64,000 nucleotides of DNA from Nautilus pompilius (Eukaryota; Mollusca; Cephalopoda; Nautilida; Nautilidae), in the NCBI GenBank assembly GCA_018389105.1, contig JACATO010000047.1, forward strand, positions 248,001 to 312,000, given 5' to 3'. The stretch's first letter is position 1; every line of letters begins with the position of its first letter. The translations under genes and the position numbers were made by a program. Positions 12,453-25,589 of this stretch are shown here, piece by piece. The notes under the pieces are model-generated. The model was not told where the DNA came from and ran no database searches. It worked only from the letters and a program-made list of their open reading frames with translations.

Positions 12453-13187
12453 TTAGAAACATTGTGATTTGGATTTCCTGCGGTGATCCTGATCTGGTTG
12501 ATCACGGTAAAGTGTCCAGCAGTAAGTAGTCAGCCAGCATGCTGTCATTCCAGAAGCCTTGGTACCGTTTCTCCATAGCATAGCACTAATGTCCTGGTGA
12601 AATCTTTCACCATGTTCATCAGGCACTGCTCCAAGGTTATCTGCGAAGAAATCCAGATTGGAGTCCAAGAAGTGAACTTTCAGTGACATGCGACAACCCA
12701 TTGCTGAGTAACATTTCAGAAGATTCTTGATGCCATCTTTGTAGTCCATTGCCTTCTTGTTGCCCAAGAAATTCTCACAGATACAATTGAAAGCATTCCA
12801 GGCAGGTAGTTCCAGTTCATCCAGTGTTGTCTTGAAGTTGACATCTTTGAGTACTTCTCTAATTTGGGGTCCGACAAAGATACCCTCTTTCAACTTCGCC
12901 CGTGTGATTTTGGGAAACTTCTGTACAATATACTCAAACCCTCTGGCATTTCTCTTCCCTGGTGTCTTTACAAACTGTTTCATCAGTCCAAGCTTTATGT
13001 GCAAAGGAGGCAATAGGACATTACATGGATCTACAAGAGGTGTATTCTTGACGCTAGACAGTCCTGGCTGGTATGATGTTCTTGTCTGCCAGTTTGATTC
13101 CGAATAATGTCTATCAGTTGCCCGACTATCCCATAGACACAAGAAACAACAGTATTTTGTGAAACCTGCCTGCATTCCCATTAACAT
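12453..13187 (-). CDS. uncharacterised transposon-linked protein ('DEHGERFHQDI' family), N-terminally truncated
   Basis: An uninterrupted 244-codon frame, the longest non-repetitive one here. I recognise the sequence type as a family present in many copies in arthropod, cnidarian and mollusc genomes and usually left as 'uncharacterised'. Visible blocks are: C14-x2-C17 followed by LWDSR (residues 18-22) and H27, possibly metal-binding; LPPLHIKLGLMKQFV at 59-73; KEGIFVGPQIR at 100-110; NFLGNKKAMDY at 139-149; LKVHFLDSNLDFF at 169-181; DEHGERFHQDI at 190-200; and a basic tail (HRRKSKS). Family members I know of are longer at the N-terminus, and here the frame runs only about a dozen codons beyond the first Met before a stop, so the start is probably lost. 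Its place between inverted repeats suggests a transposase or accessory protein. The Cys pair inserted before an LH-x-x-x-x-LM block recalls the TNP2/KDZ transposase layout. That link is inference. Confidence 0.7.
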   Translation of the reverse strand: MLMGMQAGFTKYCCFLCLWDSRATDRHYSESNWQTRTSYQPGLSSVKNTPLVDPCNVLLPPLHIKLGLMKQFVKTPGKRNARGFEYIVQKFPKITRAKLKEGIFVGPQIREVLKDVNFKTTLDELELPAWNAFNCICENFLGNKKAMDYKDGIKNLLKCYSAMGCRMSLKVHFLDSNLDFFADNLGAVPDEHGERFHQDISAMLWRNGTKASGMTACWLTTYCWTLYRDQPDQDHRRKSKSQCF

Positions 13188-13515
13188 CAGACCAATTATG
13201 ACTGGACAATTTGAGATGTTGAAATACCTATTTCATCAGACAAAACTTGATTGGTTAATTTAAGATGTTGAAATATTGCATCTGAACTATGCAGCAATGA
13301 ATAATGTAGTTTATTTTAAAGGTATTTTTCCATGATGTAAATGAAATACATGCATACACGTCATTAATTGGAATTTCTATATAATGCATGAGCTAAAACC
13401 AAAAAACTTTCTCATCTTGAAAACTGTACGTGATGTCAAAAAACTAATTGTATATTTAAAATCAGCATTAAAAACTACACTAAGTACACCTTGACATATG
13501 CTTGAGGAAAAATAC

Positions 13516-13528
13516 TTGTTGACCAGTG
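13516..13528 (-). repeat. right terminal inverted repeat of the 12.2-kb transposon
   Basis: The complement reads CACTGGTCAACAA and is followed on the plus strand by TAA, matching the base triplet at the left flank. Confidence 0.6.
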
Positions 13529-16107
13529 TAATCTCTCACCTCTTTAGGCCGTCTCTCTTTTTCCCTGTTACAGGTGATTATTTAAATGACTACGGGTCTC
13601 TTTACCTTTCCATATAACTTAATTTTTTTTTATTTTTAAAAATGTGATTCTTCTAATTAATCGAAGTACAGCCGTGGAAAACGAGGGAGTGTTTGTAACA
13701 TTCCAAATGTGATTAATACAACCACAAATGTAATTAAGCCTTTACTGGCAAGAATAACAGATTACAGCATTTCTTAAAATTCATTATCTAAGATTAGGAA
13801 AGCTGTACTAATAACCCAGACATTTAATTATAATAGCATTTTTTAAAAAATATATAATTTATTAGTCATCATAATGTCCCATAAAACTAATAACGATTTA
13901 TAAATGCAATTATGAATGCACGCAAACAAAATTATAACAGTCTGAAAACCTATCAACATAAACGGAACAGATCTAATAATAAATTATCAATCGGCAAGAT
14001 CATTATTCAACATCAGAATCATAGAATTTACATATTGTTGCGGTCCCAAAATTGTTAAAAAAAGAAAACACTTTGGATTAACGCGTGGAATAGTTGTGAT
14101 CAAAACATCGTCCAATGTATGAAGAACCGAAGGAAGCGATCGGGAAGTCTCGTTTCTCAAGTCCAAGAGCTTTCCCGGGTTATTTCCTTATGATCTAGAA
14201 GTTCTAGTCAAATATATGACTTGGCGTAACAAGCTCGGTGATTGTTATCTAAAGATGGAGCGAGAGATGCGCCGTTCTGCACTCCAGACTGAACCTTAAT
14301 AATGGCGACTCTAAAATTCCCATAGTAGGTTCTGTTTCTATTATTAAGGTGATGTGAAATACCCAATCTCAGGTGTTGCTTAAGCACAAAAATTCCGGGC
14401 TATTACACCTGTTTCTGTATTATACAGTAGCATTATTCAGGTTTAAGAGTACAGACAAAATGTACTCTCTTTTTTTTTCCTGACTGACTAATTTACTTTT
14501 CTACTATTTATTTAAGGTAAACTTATTTTAATTTGATACGATATATATACAAATACAGCAGACATTGGTCTTTGTTTTCACCCTTTTGTAATATAACTCA
14601 AAATAAAGTCTGTTTTCCATATCACACCACTTTACACCAGCTACCAGAGCCTAGAAAATATCTTGCCCAAACTAATCCTTCATTTTCTGTCATTTTGAAC
14701 CTTAGCTGAAGCAGAAATATTCAAAGAAGTTTGATATCGGTTACACAGTTATGGAATATATCTCAGACTTTTCTACCATACTGCATATAAAAGAATAACA
14801 CAGCAGAGTTCGTAACAACAAAGTGCTTTACCAGCTTTCTTAAAACTTACCTACAATCAGTCCATTTATAGTTTTCTTTTGCCAAATTCCGATGCCAGCT
14901 AGAAATGATAACACGGTGGCGGGCAGTTATACAGATACCGGGGTGGGGGGTAAATTTCAGAAATTATTATCCACATTTTGTTCCATGACTTCTCAATAGA
15001 ATTAAGGTCGCTTAAGGCATCAAACAACACAAGTTCCGACAAAGTGCAGCTTTTTTTTTAACCTTTGGTTAACATTTGTACTTGTTTTTCTGAGAAAATA
15101 TTGGATGTCGCAAATTAGATCTTTTACTTTATTTTTCATCCTTGGCGATTTGAATTTTGGTAGTCTTACCTGCTGCAAGAGAACGAATTCAGGTATTGTC
15201 TTTACAACAGACTATCGCGTGTTTTGTTTTCTCGGTCGGTGGGGGCCCCACAGTTACGAGGTAGCCGTGCCAACTTTTAGCGTTCCTTTGGCAGATCGTC
15301 AGGGAGAAGCGGGTTCGCACTCTCTTGGTCCGTTTTTACCCTGGCTCAGGATGCCAGTCGCTCGGCTAACGTCGGTCATTCAGTTCATGGGGGAGGAAAA
15401 TTCTTGCAATTTAACCAACTGTTCCCATGAGATGGTTTTCGCTGACGCTCCATTGGGCCTCTCATTGATCTCGCCATCGGCCCAATCTCTTATGGCCTGA
15501 TGCGGTCCCTGACACAGCCCTCGGGGTATGATGCGATCTCATATCCACTTCGGACAGCTTATTTTCATAAAAAGCTCGCAGTCTGAATGGTTTACTTTCT
15601 AATTATTTTTTTTTACATGACTTCGCAGCTGAATGTTAACAGCAACAAATGAAACTAAGAGAAGCCCCGATACCTCGTAACAATAGGTCATCAAATATGG
15701 TTTATTCTCTTTCTAAACACCGGATGCGCCTGTCTTCGCTACTTCACACAGCGAAATTATATGAAACATTAATTACTGCACATCGTAAATAGACTGAAGG
15801 TGAAGAAAAGTAGGAATCGGCGCCTCTGTAGTGGATTGATTAACAGAGTCCTACTCTTGAACTGACTGTCTTCCGCTTCGCCTTTTAAAAATATTTTTGA
15901 TTTGTCAATGATAAATTACTACGGGGCTGAACTGAGACCCAGTTTGTACTGAAAGATGGAATATTAATTGGCTAGCTGTGCCCTGGGAGGGATACTTATC
16001 AGTTCATAGGAGTAAATCTTCAACAAGTCAATTTTGCAAAAGGAAATCGGATAGCGACTAATAAGTACAAAAAAATAATTCACATGTATTTCTTTAATAA
16101 TTGCTTT

Positions 16108-16108
<1 letters not shown>

Positions 16109-16150
<42 letters not shown>

Positions 16151-16190
16151 TAATAATAATAATAATAATAATAATATAATAATATAATGA
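16109..16190. repeat. (AAT)n microsatellite
   Basis: About 27 AAT units with three ATAT interruptions. Confidence 0.95.
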
Positions 16191-16630
16191 AGAATTTTTT
16201 TAAAAAATATGATCAACAAAAGAAAATCAGAATCAAAGTGGGAGCGACTTTATTCCCAAACGATGTCCTGAAGTTCGTTAGGCTGTTTCTCTTTTCATTA
16301 CAGCCCGTGATTACCCGGTGCTTTTGCCAGAGAAATAACAGCACGGCTGAGCGACTTCGTCATTCGGATCGCTGATACTTCATATTTACAGGAAATTGGG
16401 ATTTTATTAGATTTGTAAACCCTCAGAAATGGGCTATGTACCGTGAACTATGTCGGCCGTAAATCGATGTTATATTTTTTCGTTCGATGTTTTTGACAGG
16501 CACAGAATTTCTAACGCGCACACTGTCAGACGTTCGATCGGCTCTTGGAATATTGCTCAACGACCCAGATTGGAAATGAAGAGAATTGGGAATTTTCGAC
16601 TCTGTAAATTTCCTGAAAACTACGTTTCTA

Positions 16631-16652
16631 ACACACACACACACACACACAC
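16631..16652. repeat. (CA)n microsatellite
   Basis: Eleven CA units. The run gives the Cys-Val repeat at the start of a false minus-strand frame. Confidence 0.9.
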
Positions 16653-17559
16653 GTCTGTCACTACACTGTTTCGTGGATATTTTCAGCTAGAATAACTGTT
16701 ATCTGAATGTGCAGGAATATTACTTATAAAGTAATAACTTGCCATTGGGTACAGATTTCCCTATAACCTGACTTTGTTCAAATACAATTTTCGATGCAGC
16801 CGCATTTTATATTAATGAAAATACAAAAAAATTCCTTTAATATTATCTGCAACATCCTCCGCTTTCTTGATACATATCCACACATCTATACCAGGCATAG
16901 AACTTTCCTTGACTGTTTCTTTGGGGTGGTCCAGTTCATGCCTGCTACTTCTTTGGCCGAGGTTTTTTCGCTAGAAAACCACCGGGTATTAAAATCTTGG
17001 GATGAGAGGGAACAGAAAGAGAAAGAGGAAGGGGAAGAAGAGGAGGAGGAGGGATAGAATGGAATAAATGCTGTGGTTAGATCAGCTTTTCCTTTGTCCT
17101 TTATCTACAAATACCCGTGATCGCGACAGGTGGTTTAAAGCGCTTACATTTAAAACGTGTAATTTTAAGAGAACCAGACAATGTTTACAGTAGTCGAACA
17201 AAACAGATCAATTAAAATCTGAAAATCGAGAAATCTTGAAGATACGAGGATTTAGGACAAAGTATTAACAAAGAAGAATATACGGATTTTTCTTGTTGTT
17301 GTTGTTGTTTTTCTTGCGAATTATTCACGCCATTCTGTTACGTGTGTATAACGTACATATTATGGCTTTTGTCATTTCATAAATTACAGCCATCTTAAAT
17401 TAATGGTTGATAAGATCTGCTTAAAAGGTCAGTCTAAACACTTGTTGTGACTGGGTCTGATGGTTACGGTCTCCTTAGAAACGATTTAATTATTAATCTT
17501 TATGAGCGCTCATTGTGCATATGTGGTGCTTTAGATATTTATTTATATCTTTCTGTATT

Positions 17560-20260
17560 AGATACATGAGCGTCCGCAAGGTGGAGGGCAGATGCACCCG
17601 GCCGAAGTCCAAAAGGTCAAAGGTCTGGTAGAGAGTAGCATTATAGGAAAAAATACAATATTAGGCACTGGCAGAGCGTGTGTGTGTCAAAGTAGATAAC
17701 TAACCCATCTGTCTCTCTGCCTAGTTTAGAGAAACAAGCTGATAGGTTAATTAAGAAATGAAGGGGTCGCCAATTGGTTAGTATAACTTTGTTTTGATTA
17801 ATTACTTAATATCCCTAGCAGCATTTCTAATTGGTTAACCGAACTAAGCGCTTGGAGCCACCAGGCCATAAAAATTGGCAAAGAAATCCCCATCCAAAAG
17901 CTGGGTGACCCACTCAAGTCAAGTATGGCTTACATTTGTATTTGTTTCAGATATTTTGTTAATCCTCCTCTTTTTGAAAATGGATATCTGAAAATTTTTA
18001 GCAAAGCGGAAATTAGAAACACCAGAGAAGGCGGCAAGAACCTATGAACAAAGCTGCCCTGTCTCTGGTCCAGACTCAATAGCAGTAGTTAAATGCGACC
18101 AACTCAACCATTCCGATGATAATGGATTGCATATTAATTCATCTATGAAACTAAGACAATCTTAAACAGTATACTTGTGAAACGTGACTCATTTCTTGAG
18201 AATTATCATTTTGAAAAAGATGCAAAAGCAGTCTAGATCTTCTGTCATGTGTGGCTAAATCAATATTCAACACAGTGTAGTTATTCCCCACACCTGAAAG
18301 GAGCAATCTGTGAATATTGTACCATTTTCCCAGAGCAAGTACATCGTGGAACACAAGGAGCCTTCACATCGACACTTGCAAAACATTCATGAAAGTTCAT
18401 GAAGTCATATTCTTAATGCCTGACGCGGAAATGCGCGGGTGGATGCAAATAACTGTAGGCCATCAGGAAAAAGAAAAACAGAAATGAACACCGTACGTCC
18501 ACTGATGGTTCGTGAAAGCTGGACGTTGAACAAAACAAGTAAATATTATATCCAATGTTGTTGACCATTCTGTTTTTTGTTGTACAGTTGCTTTCGTGGT
18601 AAAGGAAGCAAAACTGAAAATGTTTCAAGTCTCTGTAATTTTCGTACTAATTCAGGAGATGAGACGGTACGAAACCATCTGAGAAGAAAAAACACCTCCA
18701 GCTGATGCTCGCTATACATCTGTCTGTGCAGAAAATAAACTAATCAATCTCTGTGAAGAAATTATCAGGGAAGAAATAGTTTCTTTGACAAACAATTTCA
18801 CTGGATTTTCAATAATTGATGATGAAAATGCTGACTTATCGGGAAATTAACAATTGTCACTTGGTGTATGTTTCATTTACACACTGACCACTAAAAATAT
18901 TATCTGAGAGGAATTTTTTGGATTCACGAGACTATATGAACTGGATGCTACTTCCGTTTCCAATACCATCATTGATAAGTATACAACGTTTCACTAGAAT
19001 CTAGAAAAATTATGCAGCCAAAGATACGATGGTTGCTCTACAATGGCAGGAAAGGAAAAACGGTGTGCAAGTTAATAATAAAGCAAAAGCTATGTTTTAC
19101 CATTATACTGCTCATAAACTCAATCTGGTTTTGACAACTTTAATTGTGTACCTAAGATACGCAATACAATTGGTACCATCAAAGCTATCAAAATATTTTT
19201 CTGAGTCCAAAGAGAAGATGTCTTTCCCCAAATATGCCACTACTATATGAAACATGTTAGACAGTAAAACACAGAAATATTAGAATTTTATTTGACAATT
19301 TTTAATGGGTTGTTTATCAGTTAATCATACTGGCCAGTATATTTTCAGGTAAAACAACAAGATGCACACAAATTAGAATCTGCTTCAAGCACAGTTATGT
19401 CTATTTTTGTTTGTCTGACTGTAATTTGTAGCTATTTGGCAATGCTAGAATCTGTAACACAAGCTCTCCAAACTGTTAAACCTGATATCATAAACGTGTA
19501 TGATCATATTCAGGAACTTATAAGAGTGTTTCATGAACACTGACAAAAAATCAGAACATCAAATCAACAAACATTTTGCTAAAGTTCAACAGTTGTTGAA
19601 GAAGTTGAATATTGAATTATTTGTTCCTAGACAATGTAGATGGTAGAAATTTTAATCTAATGTTGATGCCTCAATTATGGAGAAATATGTTTGTCAGAAA
19701 TTGTTTATACCACATTTGGATTAATCATTTCATTGTTATAGAGGTGGCATGCTGCAGAAAATAAACAAAAGTTTTGTCTTTTTCCTTTCATCCTGATCAA
19801 ATGGTGCACATCGAACGTGAAGAATTAGCAAACCAAATTTTAAAAGTAAATGAAGTGTACAAAATAGAAAACTTGGAGGTTGAAGCTATTATCTTGTTTG
19901 AGATATGATCCAAAAAGTGGGAACAAAAAATATGTTAGAAAATTGAAAAATTGATTCACCGAGTTGTTAAAGTTCACTGATCTGTTCCCTTCCATTCATG
20001 AAGCAATTCTTATCGCTCTAACATTACCAGTAACAACCTGCACAGCATAAAGGTCGTTTAGCACCATGATAAGGGTAAAATTATGGCTGAGTTTGTTTGC
20101 TAACTGTTGATAGAGCAGAAATAACAGCTAACAAGCAAAAACTTATTCGAAAGATAATGGATAATTTCGGACAAGAACAGAGACGTTTACGATTTGTATT
20201 AAATAAAAATGGTGAATAAAATGTGTTCTTTTTGTTATTGGGAGCCCTGGCGGGAAGCGC
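17560..20260 (+). pseudogene. hAT transposase relic, ZMYM1/TTF-type
   Basis: The coding remains run from about 18,240 to 20,130. HLKGAICEYCTIFP at about 18,285-18,330 resembles the TTF zinc-finger start. LSLGVCFIYT, in the stretch 18,840-18,880, fits the 'QLS.CVRYV' block after the catalytic aspartate region. RYDGCSTMAGKE at 19,022-19,057 matches the 'GYDGASxMSGK' block and is followed, after a one-base frame change in an A run, by NGVQVNNKAKAM and YHYTAHKLNLVL. The C-terminal dimerisation block ALTLPVTTCTA-RSFSTM at 20,015-20,068 has TAA where Glu is expected. Multiple stops make it non-functional. A GC-richer segment at about 17,568-17,610 (GCGTCCGC...) may be the 5' end. The family does cut-and-paste transposition with 8-bp target duplications; I could not fix the ends. 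Confidence 0.75.
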
Positions 20261-22698
20261 AGTAGCAAAGCAGACTAACGTCGAAAAGATTAAAGTATTA
20301 AAAAATCTAAATAAATGATAAAAAAATATTCCGAAGTAAAAAATTAATGATCAGATTCAAATACCTTTAATATGAAAAATAGCCAATTATTATCCTTATT
20401 TTACCTTAGCATGCTTTTATTGGCAGACATCCTAGGCATTTGATATTATTTTGTCAATCTGCCCCCAACCTCCCATTTATAATTTATCCTGCGGATGCTC
20501 TTGACCCTGTACTTACCTGCTGACGCAGGTACACTCATAAAACCGAATTCTTGTACTTTTTAAAGTTGAGAAATTAAACCTCTAGATCTGTGTTTTAAAT
20601 CTGTGTATCATTTGCTTTTCTTTTAATATTAATAAATTTCCTTCTGTAAATCTGTTCATTATAATATTAAAAGAGAATGCTTGCAAATATATGTATTATC
20701 CAAAATCTTAACTAATCTCATTAAAACGTTTAAAGTAACTCGTGATGCAAAAGGTTTTCTGTTTATGGCTTTTCTCGCCATATCGCGAACGCCTTTCAGT
20801 TTTTCTTCCTTGTTCACTTGAAACTTGGCTGTTGAATCTTGTGTCGCCCTCATTCTCAACTTAAATAAATGTGCTTTTCTCACAATTTTTTAGGACTTTG
20901 TTCTGATAGCCTATTTATTCAAGTCATTGAAGGATGTCGCCTTGGCAACCTACTACGTCACAGATCATTTTCTAAACCTTAAAATCAACGTCTGATTGTT
21001 TTGTTTTTTTTAAAGGACAGACTAAAAATAAACGTGTTTACAACCTAATTAACGAGTTCAAAATACCTGCGACAGCGATACGCTTTAAACCAACCTGGGC
21101 TTCTCTTGAATTACTCAATCAGCTTCTGAAGTTAGAATGCGCACGTACTAACCATTATTAACTGTTAAATACAAATTTGTCCTGGTTAAATATAGATTTT
21201 TAATTTTCTAGAACCTACGGATCTACGGCGATACTTAAATAGAAGAACTGAATAAAATCTGGGTCTCCCTCGGTGCTGTAACATAGTACTCTGTTATCAG
21301 TCGCTTTACTGTCTTAACATCAAGACTCTGTATAATCATCTTTATTTTCAAAGAATTAATTAAAAACAAATTAACCCACGATTGTTCTTAAAGACATCGT
21401 GCCAACCAAGATTTTGCGGCCAGATTTTGAAATCGTATTTATGTTTGAAGAAAAGTCTTGGTGATTACCAGTCCATTCTAAAACAAACAAAGAGTATCGA
21501 TACAAAAACGAATGTTTAGTGTCCATTTAACCCGACGGTATCGCTTTCTGTCGTTTCACTGTCAAAACGTCATCTAATCGCTTTAGCTTCTTGTATCCAC
21601 TAAGGTCGCAGTCTGTCACTTTTCCTTTTAACTATTTTTTTAAGAGGAGAGAAAGAAAAGAAAAAAACTTTTGTTAAATAGATTCATGTTGCTAATCTCA
21701 GTGTCTGCTGGGGGGGGTTTGTCCTCGAAGTCATGTTGTGGTTAGATGGTAAGTGTCCGCTTGTTTGGTTACTTCTACGGTGGTTATGTTCTTGATAGCA
21801 AGAAAAACCCCAGCTCTGCGTCAGAGTTGAGCGAATCTGTAATCGTCGGACTGCGAGCTGCTCCGGCTTTGACGTCACCCTTTTCTAAAACAAAAAACCC
21901 CGAAAAGGCGTCTCGAATGATGCAGAAACACTTGCATGGCTGTTTCTTTTAATCATATATGAATATTTCAGTGACACTTCCATTTTCCTAAATAATAGCG
22001 TTAAGACTGGATGATTCCACGTCCCTTTATGCCATAGCTAGTTACTTATTTTCTTGTGTATTTGTTGTTGTTTTTTTACAATGTTAAGGCCGCTGACGTT
22101 ATGGACACTTAAATATGATGGAAGGTTCAATTTCAGCACAGAAGTAAATTACTTCAGAAAATCGAACCATAGAAGTAGCTCACTTCCAGGAAATCATATA
22201 TTGTACGGTTCCACAGACTCATTACTAAAATTAAAACGGTATTTGGCTGCTTAGTTGACTTACATAGGAACATTATCCCTGCTGCTTGCAACAACAAAAA
22301 ATAGCTAAAAATTACAAGTGTAATGCACTTTTTTAATCAGAGAGCAGTTGACGCTTTAAACGCTGAATCTGTTCGTTGTAACTAGCAGAAGAGCTTCCTG
22401 TAATACGTACTTTGTGTATTTTTAGTTATAATGCTTATAAATTCAAAATGAATTAAGAAACAAATATCAAGTGATTCAGTTACGAATCAATACCATCAAA
22501 AGCATTATATCAGTGCACATTTCTGATCACGGCAAGGACGAAAGAAGATATACATTAAAACAGGTGAGATTATAAAACTACGACTAAAATCAGATTAGAC
22601 TAGTTTCAGACGAAGTAATTCAAAAGTTCAGTTAAATTCGCTTCTTTTTTTAAAGATTTTTTAATAATCCATGAGTCACGAAGATTATCTTTCCATAT
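20261..22698. other. no recognised gene
   Basis: Unique-looking sequence with short frames only. A lone TGACGTCA palindrome lies at 21,870-21,877. No RNA gene or transposon motif is visible. Confidence 0.55.

Positions 22699-22745
<47 letters not shown>
22699..22745. repeat. (CT)n microsatellite
   Basis: A 47-bp pyrimidine run of CT units with one CCT interruption. Confidence 0.95.
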
Positions 22746-22747
<2 letters not shown>

Positions 22748-23277
22748 CTTAGTAAAATAATTCTGGCCGCCAGCCTCGATGTGGAGGCGCTACAAATACT
22801 GGCATTTTGACAACCATTGCTTTCGTATAAAAGTAGCTTTATAAAAGATCAAAATTAGTCTCTATTATATCAATTAATTTTCTTCGTTAAGAGACACAAA
22901 CACTGACTAAAAAATTATGCTCTGGTTTTACAAAAGTGGGGCCTATCTAAATATGGGATCGGTTTCACTTGGAGGTGAAAATCTGCCCTATTTTCTTGTA
23001 ATATTATACTATAGCATATTCATCAGTACAAAAGGAAAATGTTATCGCAAAAGGTGGTATTGACCAGTTATATCGGTTTATTTAACGGGATATCGGGGCA
23101 AGTTGAAAAATAAATTACTTTTATGGTCAGCTAAAGAGAAGCATGAAAATCAGTTTATATATATATGCCTTTGACCATAATTGTAGACCCCACAGCAAAA
23201 TATCTTATACATCACATGTTACCAATTTACTAGTGCGTGTAGTTATAACTATATCAGAATATGACTGTTTGAAAATA
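22746..23277. other. no recognised feature
   Basis: AT-rich spacer between the CT array and the Tigger-like MITE. No frame or motif stands out. Confidence 0.55.
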
Positions 23278-23869
23278 CAGTCGACCCCCGCGTAATCGCG
23301 GCCCCGGTTATTCGCGGGATTTTCCTTAGAACCCAACTAATAATTGTCCGTGGAAACCCCCGCATATTCGCGGAATCGCAATTATCTTCCGCGATTTTTT
23401 AATGGCTTTTTTGTGGCAATATATAATTTATCACGCTTATAACCCTAAATTATTAATAACAATATAATTTACTAATTTTGTAATATAAATACTAACATAA
23501 ATTCAGCAAAATATGAATATAAAATAAACGCTATTGGCTGGAGGTTTGAAAGTAGCCAATCCGAGAGCGTTATTCATTTCTCCTCGCTGCTGATTGGCTG
23601 CTGCCCACGAGGCGCCGTCTCGGGCAGATGCAGCCCAGCAGCCCCGCATCATCCCAGTTTACCGCGTGTAGCTATCTCGAGTGTTTCTCTGAGTGTTGTA
23701 TTTTTTAATTAAATTAGTATTATATATTTACTTATATATTTTTTATTATATTTTACGTTACATTTTGACTTTTATAGGCATTTTTATGCACCACGACCAA
23801 TATTCGCGGTTTTTAACTCTTCGCGGGTGCTCAAGGGATGTAACCCCCGCGAATACCGGAGGACAACTG
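23278..23869. mobile_element. Tigger/pogo-like MITE, 592 bp
   Basis: The left end reads CAGTCGACCCCCGCG after TA (23276-23277). The complement of the right end reads CAGTTGTCCTCCGGTATTCG, and TA follows at 23870-23871. The CAGTYGWCC start, TA duplication and sub-terminal CCGCGAAT-type repeats (for example 23,350-23,390 and 23,800-23,855) are typical of non-autonomous Tigger/pogo elements. The interior is AT-rich apart from a GC-rich part at 23,570-23,690. There is no transposase frame, so it would need enzyme in trans. Confidence 0.75.
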
Positions 23870-23871
23870 TA

Positions 23872-25086
23872 TATAAATTTCAGATCGCGTTACAATAAAA
23901 ATATGTTAGAACTTTTATCGCATAAGAAATTTCTCATCAAAACACCATACTTTTCATTTTATTGGTGTCCACACTTCTGAGTGCTAGTGTATCCTAAATT
24001 TGAAATGTTTAAAACAATTTCTCTTCAGTAAAAGTAATTTTAAAATCTTTTACTAACTGGAAAATAAATTTTATACTTATATATTAGAATACCGAATTTC
24101 AGAGATGACTTACAATAAATAATTGTAAATACGTTAATTTAATTTTCTTTTAACTTGTGAAAGCTTAGCATTTTACTCTGAGAATGAAATATAAAAAATT
24201 AAGAATTAGATAGGAGAAACTTCAAAATTTCGATAACGAATGCAGCAGTCGTGATAAAAGATAGGCTAGATTTTGGATCTTTTATTAGATCATGACTTTG
24301 GCGGGTCTAAGACCACGTATTCTCGTGATGATGTTTACGTCGGGAGTTACAGTAAATTGAAAGTAAGACGACAACCTGATTAAGACAGACGCTGAAAGGC
24401 TGATGACCAAAATTGTTTTCATATTAATTTGCGATAGATATTCTTAATTAAAAGATAAAAATTACAATTTCCTTTGCTGTTCCCGTGTTTAGAAAAGATT
24501 CTACTTAAATAACTCTCAGGCTATTACACACTTCACGCAATGCGACATTTGTCCATTCAATAGAAAGTCGACAATTTTCATTTCTATTGAATAATTTAAT
24601 TTATCAATAATTTTATAAATGAATGCGTCCCACACATTAAGCTACTGTGATATTATCAAACTATTTAAACCTTAAAGTAAAAACCTGTTAATTCTTTTCA
24701 TTAGCAAAATCCATCTTTTAGATCATTTAAAGAATTTTCAGCCAATATTGAAGTTTATTTGAAAAAAATAATTCTTCAGCAGATATTACGTATTGATAAA
24801 AATCTGTTAATGATATATGTTTCTGTTATTGTCACCAAAGGTTTTGAGGTTTTTCTTTATTTTAAGAATCTACTGTCTCAAGATCCGCAAATCTACTAAT
24901 GAATAATATTTTAATATAATCCATTTTTTACTACCTTTAAATATTTCTTTAATCGAGTTTATATTCTTTCGATAAATATTTACTTTCGTTCTTTTTTTTT
25001 CAAAGCAGGAATTCAAACTGTTTTGTCATTATTTTTCAAAATTTCTGTCTTAAAGAATACTTAGTCTACAAAATGTAAAAAACATA
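23872..25086. other. AT-rich, no recognised feature
   Basis: Strongly AT-rich sequence with no frame above the background and no visible family motif. Confidence 0.6.
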
Positions 25087-25190
25087 TGCAATGTATGAGT
25101 ATGCGTATATGTGTGTATCTATGTGTGTATATGTGTGAGTGTATGTGTGTATGTATGTGTGTAAGTGTGTGTATGGGTGTGTCTGTTTTG
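25087..25190. repeat. (TG/TATG)n imperfect microsatellite
   Basis: About 100 bp of GTGTGTAT and GTATGTGT variants. Confidence 0.9.
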
Positions 25191-25589
25191 TGAGAGAGCG
25201 AAAGTAATGTGGATTAGCTGTCTACCGTTATTTGTGTTCCTTTTTTAACAAACATTCAAAGACACCTGTCAAATTCTTGCGTAGACATTTCAATGGCGTG
25301 AAGATATGACATCGAAAGGTATCGATGGATTATTATTTTTAATTACGTTATATTTTCTTAAATATGTTTTGTTACAAATGTCAATAAATATGTTTTTAAA
25401 GATGAGATGAAATTTCAAAAATGATATACGAGTATAAATGTTTTTATAACCATTATCTTTATATGTTAATCCAATTTTGGAAGTTGGCAGTCTTGGATCA
25501 CCATTCAGTATCAGCGAGAGGTGGGTGGGAGAGAAAATAGTCACGTGGTGGTTTCCATAACCATTTTGCGCCGAGTGTAAACCATGAAA

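Larger units (their letters stand above)
12156..13528 (-). mobile_element. CACTG-ended DNA transposon, 1.37 kb, TAA-flanked
   Basis: CACTGATCAACAA at 12156-12168 is matched at the other end by the complement of 13516-13528, CACTGGTCAACAA (12 of 13). Both ends are flanked by TAA (12153-12155 and 13529-13531), consistent with a 3-bp target duplication. The element carries one open frame on the minus strand (12,453-13,187) and about 300 bp of AT-rich sequence on each side. CACTR ends with a 2-4 bp duplication are typical of the CMC (CACTA/Mirage/Chapaev) group, so a CMC-like or related affiliation is inferred. The gene looks N-terminally truncated, so this is probably an internally deleted copy. 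Confidence 0.6.
13532..17560. other. mostly AT-rich, no recognised gene
   Basis: Contains an AAT array and a short CA array (listed separately). A GC-richer part at about 15,200-15,540 holds a 131-codon plus-strand frame (15,105-15,500). Its translation has no motif I recognise and it is flanked by no convincing splice signals, so I do not call it a gene. Confidence 0.55.

Noticed and set aside
15105-15500. 131-codon plus-strand frame
   Set aside because: No motif, no splice or promoter support, and composition like the surrounding non-coding DNA.
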